Shown here piece by piece: positions 55,428 through 64,000 of a stretch of 64,000 nucleotides of DNA. Each line of letters starts with the position of its first letter. Position 1 is the stretch's first letter. The stretch is taken from the NCBI RefSeq assembly GCF_003663845.1, contig NZ_RCCA01000002.1, forward strand, positions 124,001-188,000. Reading direction: 5' to 3'. Source of the stretch: Chryseobacterium sp. 7 (lineage in GTDB: Bacteria; Bacteroidota; Bacteroidia; Flavobacteriales; Weeksellaceae). Under the pieces are notes generated by a model. The model was given only the letters and a program-made list of their open reading frames with translations. It ran no database searches and had not been told where the DNA came from. The translations under genes and the position numbers were made by a program.

Positions 55428-57512
55428 TGATATTTTACTCCACTTGTTTTTTCCTTTGTAATACCGGATATAATAGTTTTTAATAATCAGATTGTCAGGT
55501 CTGGAAAGCATAGGATCTGTTTCCAGAATTCGTTCTACCGTATTTTTTGTAGTCTTGATGATGGCCGAATCATTAATCAGATCCAGTCTTTTGAAATCTA
55601 CTACACCGCTTTGCTGGGTTCCTAGAATATCTCCAGGTCCACGAAGCTGCATATCCACTTCAGAAATTTTAAAACCATCATTAGTCTCTGTCATTGTTTT
55701 GATACGCGTTCTGCTTTCTTTGGATAATTTGTCCGAAGTCATCAGAATACAATAACTCTGTTCAGCGCCTCTTCCCACACGTCCTCTCAGCTGATGAAGC
55801 TGTGAAAGCCCGAATCTTTCTGAACTTTCAATTACCATTACAGAAGCATTGGGAACATTTACTCCCACTTCAATTACTGTAGTGGCCACCATAATTTCAG
55901 CTTTTCCGGAAGCAAAATAAGCCATTGCAGCATCTTTTTCGTCCGGTTTCATTTTCCCATGAAGCATGGTGACGTTATATTCTGAGAAAAATTCCATAAC
56001 GTGTTCTAAACCTTCCATCAGATTTTTATAATCCAACGTTTCAGATTCTTCAATGAGAGGATATACGAAATAAATCTGTCTGCCTTTTTTAATTTCATCT
56101 TTACAGAAATTATAGACATACAGCCGATCTTTTTCACGTCTGTGAGCTGTAATGATGGGTTTTCTTCCTATAGGCATTTCATCAATTACAGAAACATCCA
56201 GATCAGAATAAAAACTCATTGCCAATGTTCTTGGAATAGGCGTAGCTGTCATTACCAGAATATGTGGCGGAATTTTATTTTTAGCCCAAAGTTTAGCTCT
56301 TTGAGCTACCCCGAATCTATGCTGTTCATCAATGATCGCCAACCCAAGGTTTTTAAATTTAACCTTATCTTCTAAAACAGCGTGGGTTCCAACCAAAATA
56401 GAAAGTGAGCCATTTTCAAGCTCCTCATGGATAATTCTCCTTTCTGCTGCTTTGGTAGAACCTGTAAGAAGGCGGATATTAACTCCTGTTTTTTCCAACA
56501 GTTCTTTGATTCCGTTATAATGCTGCTGGGCAAGAATTTCCGTAGGTGCCATCAGACAGCTTTGAAAACCATTGTCCATGGCGATAAGCATTGTAAGAAG
56601 GGCTACCATTGTTTTTCCTGAACCCACATCACCCTGCAGAAGCCTGTTCATCTGAATAGGCCTCTTCATATCCATTCGAATTTCTTTTAAAACCCTTTTC
56701 TGTGCATTAGTAAGCTCAAAAGGAAGATGATTTTCATAAAAGTCATTGAAGTGATCACCAATAATAGGGAAGGGATTACCATGGGACTGCGTTTTATGAT
56801 GAAGTTTCTTTAAGCCATATCCTAATTGAAAAAAGAAGGATTCTTCAAATTTTAGCCTGTAATCTGCCTTGTCGAAATGCGTCTGATCTTTTGGGAAGTG
56901 AACATTCAGAAAAGCATGCTGTCTGGACATGAACTTAAAGGTTTTCATCAGATACTCCGGGAAATTTTCTTCAATAAGATTCGGAATTTCTTTGCAGATA
57001 TTTCTCAATGCATTTTGGAAAAATCTTTGATTTAAACCTCTTTTGGTCAGTTTCTCAGAACTCGGATAAATGGGTTTAAGACGGGTATCTCCCTCTTTGT
57101 TTTCTTCCGCTTCAATTTCCGGATGCGGCATAGAAAACTGACGGTTGAAAACATTGATCTTCCCAAAAATATAAACTTCCTTATTGATCGGAAGCTGCTC
57201 CTTAAGCCATTTGGAATACTGAAACCAAACCAGATCCATGCTGCCTGTTTCATCATTAAACTTTGCAGATAATCTTTTGGTTTCCCCAGTCTGTATTTCC
57301 TGTACCTGAGTGATTCTTCCCTTCAATTGAATTTCCTGACTGGTTTCGTCTTTCAGTTGGGAAACAGTATAAATTTTACTTTTGTCCAGATAGCGGATAG
57401 GGTAGAAGTTCAACATATCTTCCACGGTAGATAAGCCCAACACGTTTTTGATGAGTTTGGCTCTTTCCGGACCTATTCCTTTTACATATTCTATGGAGGT
57501 ATCGAGATTCAT
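55425..57512 (-). CDS. recG: ATP-dependent DNA helicase RecG
   Basis: 695 residues, the standard length. An N-terminal wedge/OB domain (VKGIGPERAKLIKNVLGLSTVEDMLNFYPIRYLD) precedes the SF2 helicase: Walker A LLQGDVGSGKTMVAL, DEQH box IIDEQHRFGVAQR, VMTATPIPRTLAM, HGKMKPDEKDAAM and VGVNVPNASVMVIESSERFGLSQLHQLRGRVGRG. It remodels stalled replication forks and branched DNA. Monocistronic here, separated by a terminator from the thioredoxin gene upstream. Confidence 0.96.
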   Translation of the reverse strand: MNLDTSIEYVKGIGPERAKLIKNVLGLSTVEDMLNFYPIRYLDKSKIYTVSQLKDETSQEIQLKGRITQVQEIQTGETKRLSAKFNDETGSMDLVWFQYSKWLKEQLPINKEVYIFGKINVFNRQFSMPHPEIEAEENKEGDTRLKPIYPSSEKLTKRGLNQRFFQNALRNICKEIPNLIEENFPEYLMKTFKFMSRQHAFLNVHFPKDQTHFDKADYRLKFEESFFFQLGYGLKKLHHKTQSHGNPFPIIGDHFNDFYENHLPFELTNAQKRVLKEIRMDMKRPIQMNRLLQGDVGSGKTMVALLTMLIAMDNGFQSCLMAPTEILAQQHYNGIKELLEKTGVNIRLLTGSTKAAERRIIHEELENGSLSILVGTHAVLEDKVKFKNLGLAIIDEQHRFGVAQRAKLWAKNKIPPHILVMTATPIPRTLAMSFYSDLDVSVIDEMPIGRKPIITAHRREKDRLYVYNFCKDEIKKGRQIYFVYPLIEESETLDYKNLMEGLEHVMEFFSEYNVTMLHGKMKPDEKDAAMAYFASGKAEIMVATTVIEVGVNVPNASVMVIESSERFGLSQLHQLRGRVGRGAEQSYCILMTSDKLSKESRTRIKTMTETNDGFKISEVDMQLRGPGDILGTQQSGVVDFKRLDLINDSAIIKTTKNTVERILETDPMLSRPDNLIIKNYYIRYYKGKNKWSKIS

Positions 57513-57593
57513 TGTCAGGTTTCAGAATGCTGTTTTGCGAATTTTTTGATCCTTATTTCGGACAAAAGAAATAAAGGTTCGAATTTCGGTAAA

Positions 57594-57625
57594 ATAAAAA
57601 AGACTTCCAAGAAAATTGGAAGTCT
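57594..57625 (-). terminator. terminator after the thioredoxin-like gene
   Basis: AGACTTCCAA / TTGGAAGTCT (57601-57625), 10 perfect pairs with a 5-base loop; the T-run is on the minus strand. Confidence 0.88.
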
Positions 57626-57677
57626 CTATAGATAATTTTTAGAATTGAACCGTAAAGTCAAGCTTCAAAGTTCTCAT

Positions 57678-58211
57678 TTAATCTTTGATTTTGGATTTGA
57701 ATTTTTTCTGGTAATCTTCCCACTGTTCTCTCGTTTTGATCTTTTTGAACAAATCTTTTGAGATCAGTTCAAGATAAGGCTCCAGTTCTTTTGCTGAAAG
57801 CTCTCCCTGAAGAATGGTGATAGGATCTCCATGTCCGTCCAGAAATACTGTACTTGGGACGGCTCCCACGTTCATATATTGAGTAAACTCATGGAGAGTG
57901 TTCTTTCCTTTTTTATGTTCAGTATCAGGGTTGGAAAATGTTCTTCCAAAGATCTCGATGCTCTTTTTTTCTTCTGCATTGAACTTTACAGGATAGTAAT
58001 TCTCATTTAAAATCTGAGCAATCACAGGATGCCCGTAAGTTTTTTTATCCATGATTTTGCATGGGCCACACCAGTCTGCATAGAAATCAATCAGTATCTT
58101 TTTTGGACTTTCCTTTTGGGCTTTCAAAGCTTCCTCAATGGTCATCCACTTTACCTGGGCAAAACTAAAATTCAATAAAAGTAAGAGTACTATGCTTAAA
58201 ATTTTCTTCAT
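57678..58211 (-). CDS. periplasmic thioredoxin-like protein
   Basis: 177 residues with a cleavable signal (KKILSIVLLLLLNFSFA|QVKW). A thioredoxin fold with active site W47-C48-G49-P50-C51 in ILIDFYADWCGPCKIMDKKTY, then GAVPSTVFLDGHGDPITILQG (cis-Pro loop). This resembles the DsbD gamma-domain-like or SoxW-like thioredoxins of Bacteroidota, which reduce disulfides in the periplasm. Alone, with its own terminator. Confidence 0.9.
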   Translation of the reverse strand: MKKILSIVLLLLLNFSFAQVKWMTIEEALKAQKESPKKILIDFYADWCGPCKIMDKKTYGHPVIAQILNENYYPVKFNAEEKKSIEIFGRTFSNPDTEHKKGKNTLHEFTQYMNVGAVPSTVFLDGHGDPITILQGELSAKELEPYLELISKDLFKKIKTREQWEDYQKKFKSKIKD

Positions 58212-58252
58212 ATTGTGATATTTAGGTAAAAATAAGCATAATTACTTATTTT

Positions 58253-59764
58253 TTATTTTACATCCTGCATTAATTTTTTCACGTACGGAGATATCAAAAT
58301 TAATACCACTCCGGCAATTACCGCATATAATCCCAATTGTTTATATCCATCAGTATAAGTGATCAATTCATCATAGTTGGTAGATCCTTTTTTTGCGGTA
58401 GCAAGACTGGCTCCGATAATCCCTGCAACATACTGTCCATAGGCTGAAGCGAGAAACCACATTCCCATCATCATTCCCTGAAGATTCTTTGTAGAAAGCT
58501 TGGTCATGATGGATAATCCGATAGGAGAGAGGCACAATTCCCCAAGGGTAATGATTAATAATGCCAGTGTGAAGAAATTCAGTGAAGTGATTCCTTGAAG
58601 ATCTGCAAACAGACGGGTCGCAAATAAGACATAATACCCTAATCCTAAGAAAATAAATCCTAATCCGAATTTGATAATCGTGTTGGGTTCAATTTTTCTC
58701 TTGTTTAGCCAGATCCAAAGAAGTCCAATCAATGGAGCAAGGAAAATAATGAAGAAAGCTCCTCCTGAGTTATTCACCCCATTTGGGTCTAATCCTAAAA
58801 GGTCTTTGTTTAGATTTTTAGCCGCGAAAATACTTAAAGAGCCTCCACTTTGTTCATAAATTCCCCAGAATATGATGGAGAATATAATGAAAACTAAAGC
58901 TGCCCAAAGTTTTTTACGTTCAGATGCTGTTACTTTAGACATTTCATAGAATAAATAGATTAAAGTTAATGGCCCGATGGTCCACATGAAATAATCTGTA
59001 TATTCTGTCTTAGCAACCATGGTCATGATGATGGGTACAAAAACCAATGATAAAATGTATACTCCATATTCCTTCCATTTTGGTATTGAAGCGGTTTTTT
59101 CTTCTGCTAAAGGATGTCCGGGCTGCAGACCGATAGTACCCAATGTTCTTTGCGTAAATACAAAGTTAATTAAGCTTACTACCATTACTATTGAAGCAAG
59201 TCCGAAAGCAATATGCCATCTCATCTCTTCTGCAATGACATTACCCAGGAATTCTCCTTTACCAATGGCAATACACAAGTAACCTCCTAATAATGCTCCA
59301 AGGTTAATTCCAGCATAGAAAAGTGAAAAACCAGCATCTGCCCTTGAATCATTAGGTTTATAAAGCTGTCCTACCATAGAAGAAATATTAGGTTTGAAGA
59401 AGCCTGTCCCTACTACGGTGAATGCTATTCCTAAGAAAAAGAATTTATGAGGATCTGTAGCAAGAATTAAGCTTCCTACAATCATCAGGAGGCCTCCCCA
59501 GAACAAGGATTTTCGGAATCCTAAAATTTTATCGGCAAAAAGGCCCCCTACAAAAGTAAAGGCGTATACGAATGCTTGTGTTGCTCCATATTGAAGGTTG
59601 GCTTCTTTTTCATGGAAATTAAGCTGAGAGATCATAAAGAAAACCAGCATTCCACGCATTCCGTAGAAACAGAAACGTTCCCACATTTCAGAGAAAAAAA
59701 GGCTCCAGATTTGTCTGGGATATTTTCCTTTGAAATTTTGTATTTCATCTAAAGTTAAGCTCAT
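58253..59764 (-). CDS. POT-family proton-coupled peptide transporter (intact)
   Basis: 503 residues with about 14 hydrophobic helices. The POT signature E26xxE29R30 with FYGMRGML sits in helix 1, and further POT features include GTGFFKPNISSMVGQLY and LSPIGLSIMTKL. It carries di- and tripeptides into the cell with protons. It is the only intact member of three related genes in this region. The others, at 60363-62116 and 62249-63665, are broken. Confidence 0.92.
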   Translation of the reverse strand: MSLTLDEIQNFKGKYPRQIWSLFFSEMWERFCFYGMRGMLVFFMISQLNFHEKEANLQYGATQAFVYAFTFVGGLFADKILGFRKSLFWGGLLMIVGSLILATDPHKFFFLGIAFTVVGTGFFKPNISSMVGQLYKPNDSRADAGFSLFYAGINLGALLGGYLCIAIGKGEFLGNVIAEEMRWHIAFGLASIVMVVSLINFVFTQRTLGTIGLQPGHPLAEEKTASIPKWKEYGVYILSLVFVPIIMTMVAKTEYTDYFMWTIGPLTLIYLFYEMSKVTASERKKLWAALVFIIFSIIFWGIYEQSGGSLSIFAAKNLNKDLLGLDPNGVNNSGGAFFIIFLAPLIGLLWIWLNKRKIEPNTIIKFGLGFIFLGLGYYVLFATRLFADLQGITSLNFFTLALLIITLGELCLSPIGLSIMTKLSTKNLQGMMMGMWFLASAYGQYVAGIIGASLATAKKGSTNYDELITYTDGYKQLGLYAVIAGVVLILISPYVKKLMQDVK

Positions 59765-59932
59765 AATGATATATGATTAAGTTCTAATTAAGGGTTTTAT
59801 CGTTCTGATCCAGTTCAAAACGAATTCTGTCCTGATCAATAATTTATTTTAATTCTTCTTCTTCTTCTTTTGGGAGGTACAGCAGGTATTTGCTGGCGAA
59901 TAAATTGTTTTTATCATTTAAAATGGAGCATT

Positions 59933-60304
59933 TTAGAAAATTTTCATTCTTCTGCTTTCAGCATGGTCAAGCCTAATCAATAATCTGTAATGGGACCAGC
60001 TCAATTGTTGAGACAATGTGTCAACAATTGGAAATGCAGTGTAAAACTTACGCATATTGGATAAGTTGGTATAATCAAACCCCTTCCCAAATTCTGAGGT
60101 AAGCTTCTGAGAAAGCTTTTTCAGCGTATATTTTCCATATTCAGCACGTTCTTTTCCCTGTTGCTCATCTTCAACAATAAGTTTTCCAATCTGCCAGTAA
60201 GTGAGCAGTAGAGTAGAATTCGCTATTCGAAAAACTTTTTCGCGCGATTGTCTAATGATTTCCTTTACGGATTGGAATAAAGAATCTTCGGAGATTTCCA
60301 TCAT
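59933..60304 (-). pseudogene. truncated DUF1016 N-terminal (YhcG-like) fragment
   Basis: 123 residues match the N-terminal domain of DUF1016/YhcG proteins (ESLFQSVKEIIRQSREKVFRIANSTLLLTYWQIGKLIVEDEQQGKERAEYGKYTLKKLSQKLTSEFGKGFDYTNLSNMRKFY...LSWSHYRLLIRLD). After HYRLLIRLD the sequence departs from the family and stops, and the C-terminal nuclease (PD-(D/E)XK) domain is absent. It sits between two POT genes, so it is probably a remnant of an insertion. Confidence 0.72.
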
Positions 60305-60362
60305 ACGAAAATAAAAAAAACCTCTGACTTGGCAGAGGTTTTATTATATTTTGTTGATACAA

Positions 60363-62116
60363 TTAGTTTACACCGTGCATCATTTTCTTTAAGATAGGCG
60401 AAATTAAGCCTAAAATAACAGAAGCAATACCACAAAGTACAACGAATACCATGAAGAATTCAAATAGATTGTGGATTTCAAATCCTACAAAAGTAGGGTT
60501 GTGCAATGGAAGCTGAGCTTTATCGAAAGCGGCTACCTGATCAGCTGTCAGGGTTACTTTTTTATCCAAAACATCTTGTAAATTAACTCCCAGTTCTTCA
60601 GCTTTCTTAAATTTATCACCCGTTGCAGGGATAAGAGCTCCCAATGAACCTGCTAGTGCATATCCGGCAGCGTTAGAAATGAAGAAAACACCATATAGCA
60701 ATGAAGCAAATCTTTTTGGAGCAAGCTTACCTACCAGTGACAAACCGATTGGAGAAAGACAAAGCTCACCACAGGTTTGAATGAAATAAAGTAACATTAA
60801 CCATTTGATTGCTAATAATCCTGAGTTTCCAAGATCTTTTACATTGTGTGCGATGATGAAATAAGAAAGAGCAATTAATGCTAGTCCCATTGCTTGTTTA
60901 AACGGAGATACAGGCTCTTTTCCTTTAGCTCTTAATTTATCCCAGCATAAACTGAAAGGAACTGCTAAAAGAACTACGAAAATACCGTTGAAGATCTGAA
61001 CCATTGAAGGAGGCATATTCCATCCGAAAATGTTTCTGTCTGTCTGGTTATCTGCAATAAATGTTAATGAAGATCCTGCCTGTTCGAATGCAGCCCAGAA
61101 GAAGATAATAAAGAATGATACGATATAGATTACCCAGATTCTTTGTCTTTCTACCTTATTTTCTGCAGAAGACATAATCAGGAAGGCAAGAGCAATACCA
61201 GCCGAATAGATGAATGGATAAATGATTCCTTTGATCAGTTGTCCCATTTCTACAGAATTGAATCCAAATTCACCTACAAGAAGATATCTGAAAATGAAGA
61301 ATAAAACAATGAATATTCCTCCGGTGATCCCTAAAGCCTGACCAGAGAATTTAGCAGTCTGCGTTTCTCCTTCTTCGAAATCAGCACTAGTATTATTTTT
61401 TGGTAACCCCCAATAGGTCTTCCTTCAGGAGTTACTACATATTTATTTTTAAGGATAAAGAATGTTACAGTTCCGATTACCATTGCAATAGAAGCTGCTA
61501 AGAATCCCCATTTGAAAGCGAAAATATCTCTTACTCCTGTTGCAGCATCTTTTACGTCTCCTACGTATGGACAGATAAACTGACCTAAGAATGCCCCAAT
61601 GTTGATCCCCATATAGAAAATGGTAAAAGCAGAATCCAGTTTAGATTTTTCCTGCTTAGGATAAAGGCTTCCTACCATAGAGGAAATATTCGGTTTGAAG
61701 AATCCATTACCGAAAATGATAACGAATAATGCCAGCCACATGATAAGTTTGGCACTACCAATATCAGCTGAGAAGGTAGAGGCACTGATGAATAATAAGA
61801 ACTGGCCAATAGCCATTAATGAACCACCAATGATGATGGCAAATCTGTTCCCGATATATTTATCAGCAATAAATCCTCCCAAAAGAGGTGTTAAATAACA
61901 TAACGCTAGAAACCCACCATAGATGATTGCCGCATCAGCTTCTTTTATCAATAAGGAATTTACCATGAAGAGCGTCAAAAGAGCCCTCATTCCATAAAAG
62001 TTGAAACGCTCCCACATTTCTGTTCCGAAAAGAACCCATAATCCTTTAGGATGCCTGGAATTCTTATTCTCTACAAATTCATCCGGTTTCGGACTCAATG
62101 CTTCAATATTATCCAT
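60363..62116 (-). pseudogene. POT peptide transporter interrupted by a frameshift
   Basis: The N-terminal part (from ATG 62116) has the POT motif EMWERFNFYGMRALL and helices up to VVTPEGRPIGG. Near 61407-61411, in a run of five C on the plus strand (GGGGG in the coding strand), the frame is lost. The alternative frame continues with GLPKNNTSADFEEGETQTAKFSGQ and then typical POT helices (LSPIGLSLVGKL) to the stop at 60363. A sixth G would restore one frame of about 585 residues. It may be a pseudogene, a phase-variable gene or a sequencing error. Confidence 0.8.
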
Positions 62117-62195
62117 TTCTATTGTTAATTTTTGTTAAGACTGACAAATATAGTTTATTTTGGGTTTTTGGCAAGGTTTTAATTTTATTTTTAAA

Positions 62196-62225
62196 CAAAA
62201 AAGCTGCGGAACACTTCCGCAGCTT
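62196..62225 (-). terminator. terminator of the third POT gene
   Basis: AAGCTGCGGAA (62201-62211) / TTCCGCAGCTT (62215-62225), 11 perfect pairs with a 3-base loop; T-run on the minus strand. Confidence 0.88.
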
Positions 62226-62248
62226 GCTAATCGTTATAATATCAAGGA

Positions 62249-63665
62249 TTAATGTCCTTTTTCCTTCATAATTTTGTTCAGTCTTTTTAACATAGAAAGA
62301 CCCAAAAGTGTAGCAAATATTAACAAAGCGAAGTTTACGAGGAAATAATTCGTCTTGTTTTCGTAGTTATACCACGTACTTGCCAGAATTCCTGAAAGCT
62401 TATTTCCAACAGAGTTAGCCAGGAAGAATCCTCCCATCATCAATGCAGTAATTCTTGCAGGAGAAAGTTTGGATACAAAAGAGAGTCCCATAGGAGACAG
62501 GCAAAGTTCACCGATGGTAATAACTCCATAGCTGGCTACCAGCCATAATGGGGAAACTTTTACAGATCCGTTATCTCCAGCCATTACCGCTAATACCATC
62601 ACCAGACAGGAAAGCCCGGAAATGAATAATCCCAGCACAATTTTAGTAGGCGTTAAAGGTTCTTTGCCTTTTCTTCTCAATAATGCCCAGAAACCTACAA
62701 TAACAGGCGTAAGAGCAATTACCCAGAATGGGTTGATAGACTGGAATAATTCCGTATTATATAGGTATACTTTATTTTCAGGGTTTTTCTCAAGGGAAGC
62801 ACGCTGTTCAGGAGAAATATTTTTGAAATAAACATCTTTTCCCATCTCCTTTTTCGTTTCTCCATTATCATCCTTTTGAGAACGGAACTGATTGTCATAA
62901 ACAGGTACTTCTTTGTCATCATAACTTTTCCCTTCCACCATATAAATTCCTTCCAGTGGTTTTTCAAGAGAAGCAGGAACACTTCTGTCTGTATAATAAT
63001 TGGCCCATCTTGTTAAAGCCGTTCCGTTCTGTTTGAAAACCGCCCAGAAGAACATACTGATCAGGAATACGGAAAGTAACGCACCAATAGATGCTTTTTC
63101 ATCTGGTTTAGCTTTAAAGTAAAGAGAGGCATAAAAGTAAATAACCGGTACACATGCAAAAATAAATGCATCCGTACTATCACTTCCGAAGATATTATTT
63201 GGAACAAACCAGCCTATAGCTCCTGCAATGATGGCCGGTACAAATACTTTCAGCATAATTTCTGACAGTTTTGTATCGCCTTCCTGTACAGGCTTCATCT
63301 GTGCAGCATGAATATAATGTTTTCTTCCGATTGTAAAAATGATCATCCCGATCAGCATTCCGACTCCCGCAGTGATGAAAGCCTCACCCCAACCGAATTT
63401 ATTACGCATGAAAGCGGCAATGATGTTGCAGATAAACGCTCCGATATTGATTCCCATATAGAAAATATTGTATCCGGAGTCTTTGTTGGCTTTATAAGGT
63501 TCTTCAGAATAAAGATTTCCTAATAATGTTGAAATTGTAGGTTTAAAGAAACCATTTCCAATGATAATTAATGCCAGAGATGCATAAAACAATGGTAAGT
63601 CCTTAAAAACACCCATTCCTATATATCCTGCAGCCATTAAAAAACCACCAAGATAGATAGATTTA
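62249..63665 (-). pseudogene. POT peptide transporter disrupted at its 5' end by an IS982-family element
   Basis: The reading frame covers the C-terminal about 470 residues of a POT transporter (GNGFFKPTISTLLGNLYSEE, LSPMGLSFVSKLSP). It continues upstream of the ATG at 63637 with KSIYLGGFL, matching the IIIGGSLM segment of its paralogue, so the true start lay further out. At about 63666 the sequence changes to IS982 DNA. About 85-90 N-terminal residues, including the ExxER motif, are missing. It has a large loop insert near residues 230-300. Confidence 0.82.
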
Positions 63666-64000
63666 ACTCGTAGTGCATTATCAAACTAACGCAATTTTAA
63701 TATTGTTCATTTTTCTATTAAAGACAAAAACATTTACAAATTGAATAAAAGTTAGTGCTGTTATTTTGCTCAATATCCTTGTCTTAAAGCCATTAAATGA
63801 TTTTGCATAGTTGCTTCTAATTTTAAATTGATCACAAAGTTGAGAAAACAGGGTCTCAATTCTCTTTCTCGATTTTCTGAAAATATATTTCTGTTTTTGG
63901 TAATTTTTTTGATTGATTCTCATTGGTGTATCCAGTTTTATATTTGCATAATTGAACAAGTCAGATTGTACCTGAGCGGACAAATAACCTCGATCTCCGA
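63666..64000 (-). mobile_element. IS982-family insertion sequence (partial, runs off the window)
   Basis: It begins near 63666 with ACTCGTAGTGCATTATCA, the probable terminal inverted repeat, just beyond the broken POT frame. It carries the 3' end of an IS982-type transposase. The far end and the target duplication are outside the window. Confidence 0.75.
63681..64000 (-). CDS. IS982-family transposase, C-terminal part
   Basis: The minus-strand frame enters from beyond the window. GDRGYLSAQVQSDLF includes a conserved catalytic-region Asp, followed by TPMRINQKNYQ and RKRIETLFSQLCDQFKIRSNYAKSFNGFKTRIL, which carries the last catalytic Glu (RKRIET). It ends NNIKIALV. The pattern is specific for IS982 DDE transposases. 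The N-terminal half is not visible, so intactness cannot be judged. Confidence 0.85.
   Translation of the reverse strand, partial: GDRGYLSAQVQSDLFNYANIKLDTPMRINQKNYQKQKYIFRKSRKRIETLFSQLCDQFKIRSNYAKSFNGFKTRILSKITALTFIQFVNVFVFNRKMNNIKIALV

Overview
This window looks like the chromosome of a member of the Bacteroidota, most likely a Chryseobacterium-type flavobacterium (Weeksellaceae). It is AT-rich and has flavobacterial promoters (TTG, about 18 bases, then TANNTTTG). It also carries a type IX secretion C-terminal sorting domain, a porZ-recO pair, many lipoproteins, an AadS-type aminoglycoside adenylyltransferase and POT peptide transporters typical of that group. There are no rRNA genes or ordinary tRNA genes.

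Layout. 0-1.5 kb: a MarR / GIY-YIG-like / alpha-beta hydrolase operon with its own palindromic operator. 2-6.8 kb: a probably decaying gene, then a DUF6493-SWIM zinc finger pair. 7.3-11.3 kb: the most interesting locus, a TROVE (Ro60/Rsr) gene and a DUF6584 gene followed by a 1.2-kb array of structured RNAs. 11.3-14.2 kb: two helix-turn-helix ORFs and a SulP anion transporter. 14.3-16.8 kb: a second EF-G (EF-G2-like) preceded by a 28-codon leader ORF and an intrinsic terminator, which looks like an attenuator. 17-23 kb: a Ter (tellurite/stress) operon of HAD phosphatase, phosphoribosyltransferase-like protein, TerD, TelA-like protein, an unknown coiled-coil protein, TerD and TerC. 23.4-30.6 kb: TetR/DUF1348, a catalase-like protein, FKBP and an Rrf2-controlled reductase/metallo-hydrolase cluster. 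30.7-37.3 kb: M23 peptidase, gpsA and four secreted surface-type proteins. 37.8-47.1 kb: mqo, aadS, a GMC oxidase, DUF1684, GNAT, SDR and a GH63-like glucosidase. 47.1-57.5 kb: recO, porZ, a split 5'-nucleotidase, dapA, GNAT, AraC with a pseudo-receiver, and recG. 57.7-64 kb: a thioredoxin-like protein and three POT transporter genes, two of them broken (one by a homopolymer frameshift, one by an IS982-family element that runs off the window).

The Ro60 locus. The TROVE gene and three positions in the downstream RNA array carry the same composite element: an inverted repeat (TACGCAA-N5-TTGCGTA or a close variant), exactly 9 bases, then TANNTTTG. The array holds five tandem modules plus two smaller ones. 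In each full module a conserved TGYCGT strand and two base-paired segments (the pairs differ between modules but stay complementary) bring distant ends together into a Y-RNA-like stem. In two modules the stem encloses T arm, acceptor 3' half, loop, acceptor 5' half and D arm, in that order. That is a circularly permuted tRNA in which the Y stem replaces the anticodon arm. Bacterial Ro/Y RNA systems with tRNA-like Y RNAs are known. What stands out here is a multi-copy, co-regulated, tandem array read from a shared operator-promoter, with no RtcB or sigma-54 context.

Most other genes are ordinary housekeeping or accessory functions. Clear regulatory logic is visible at marR, tetR, rrf2 and the EF-G2 leader.
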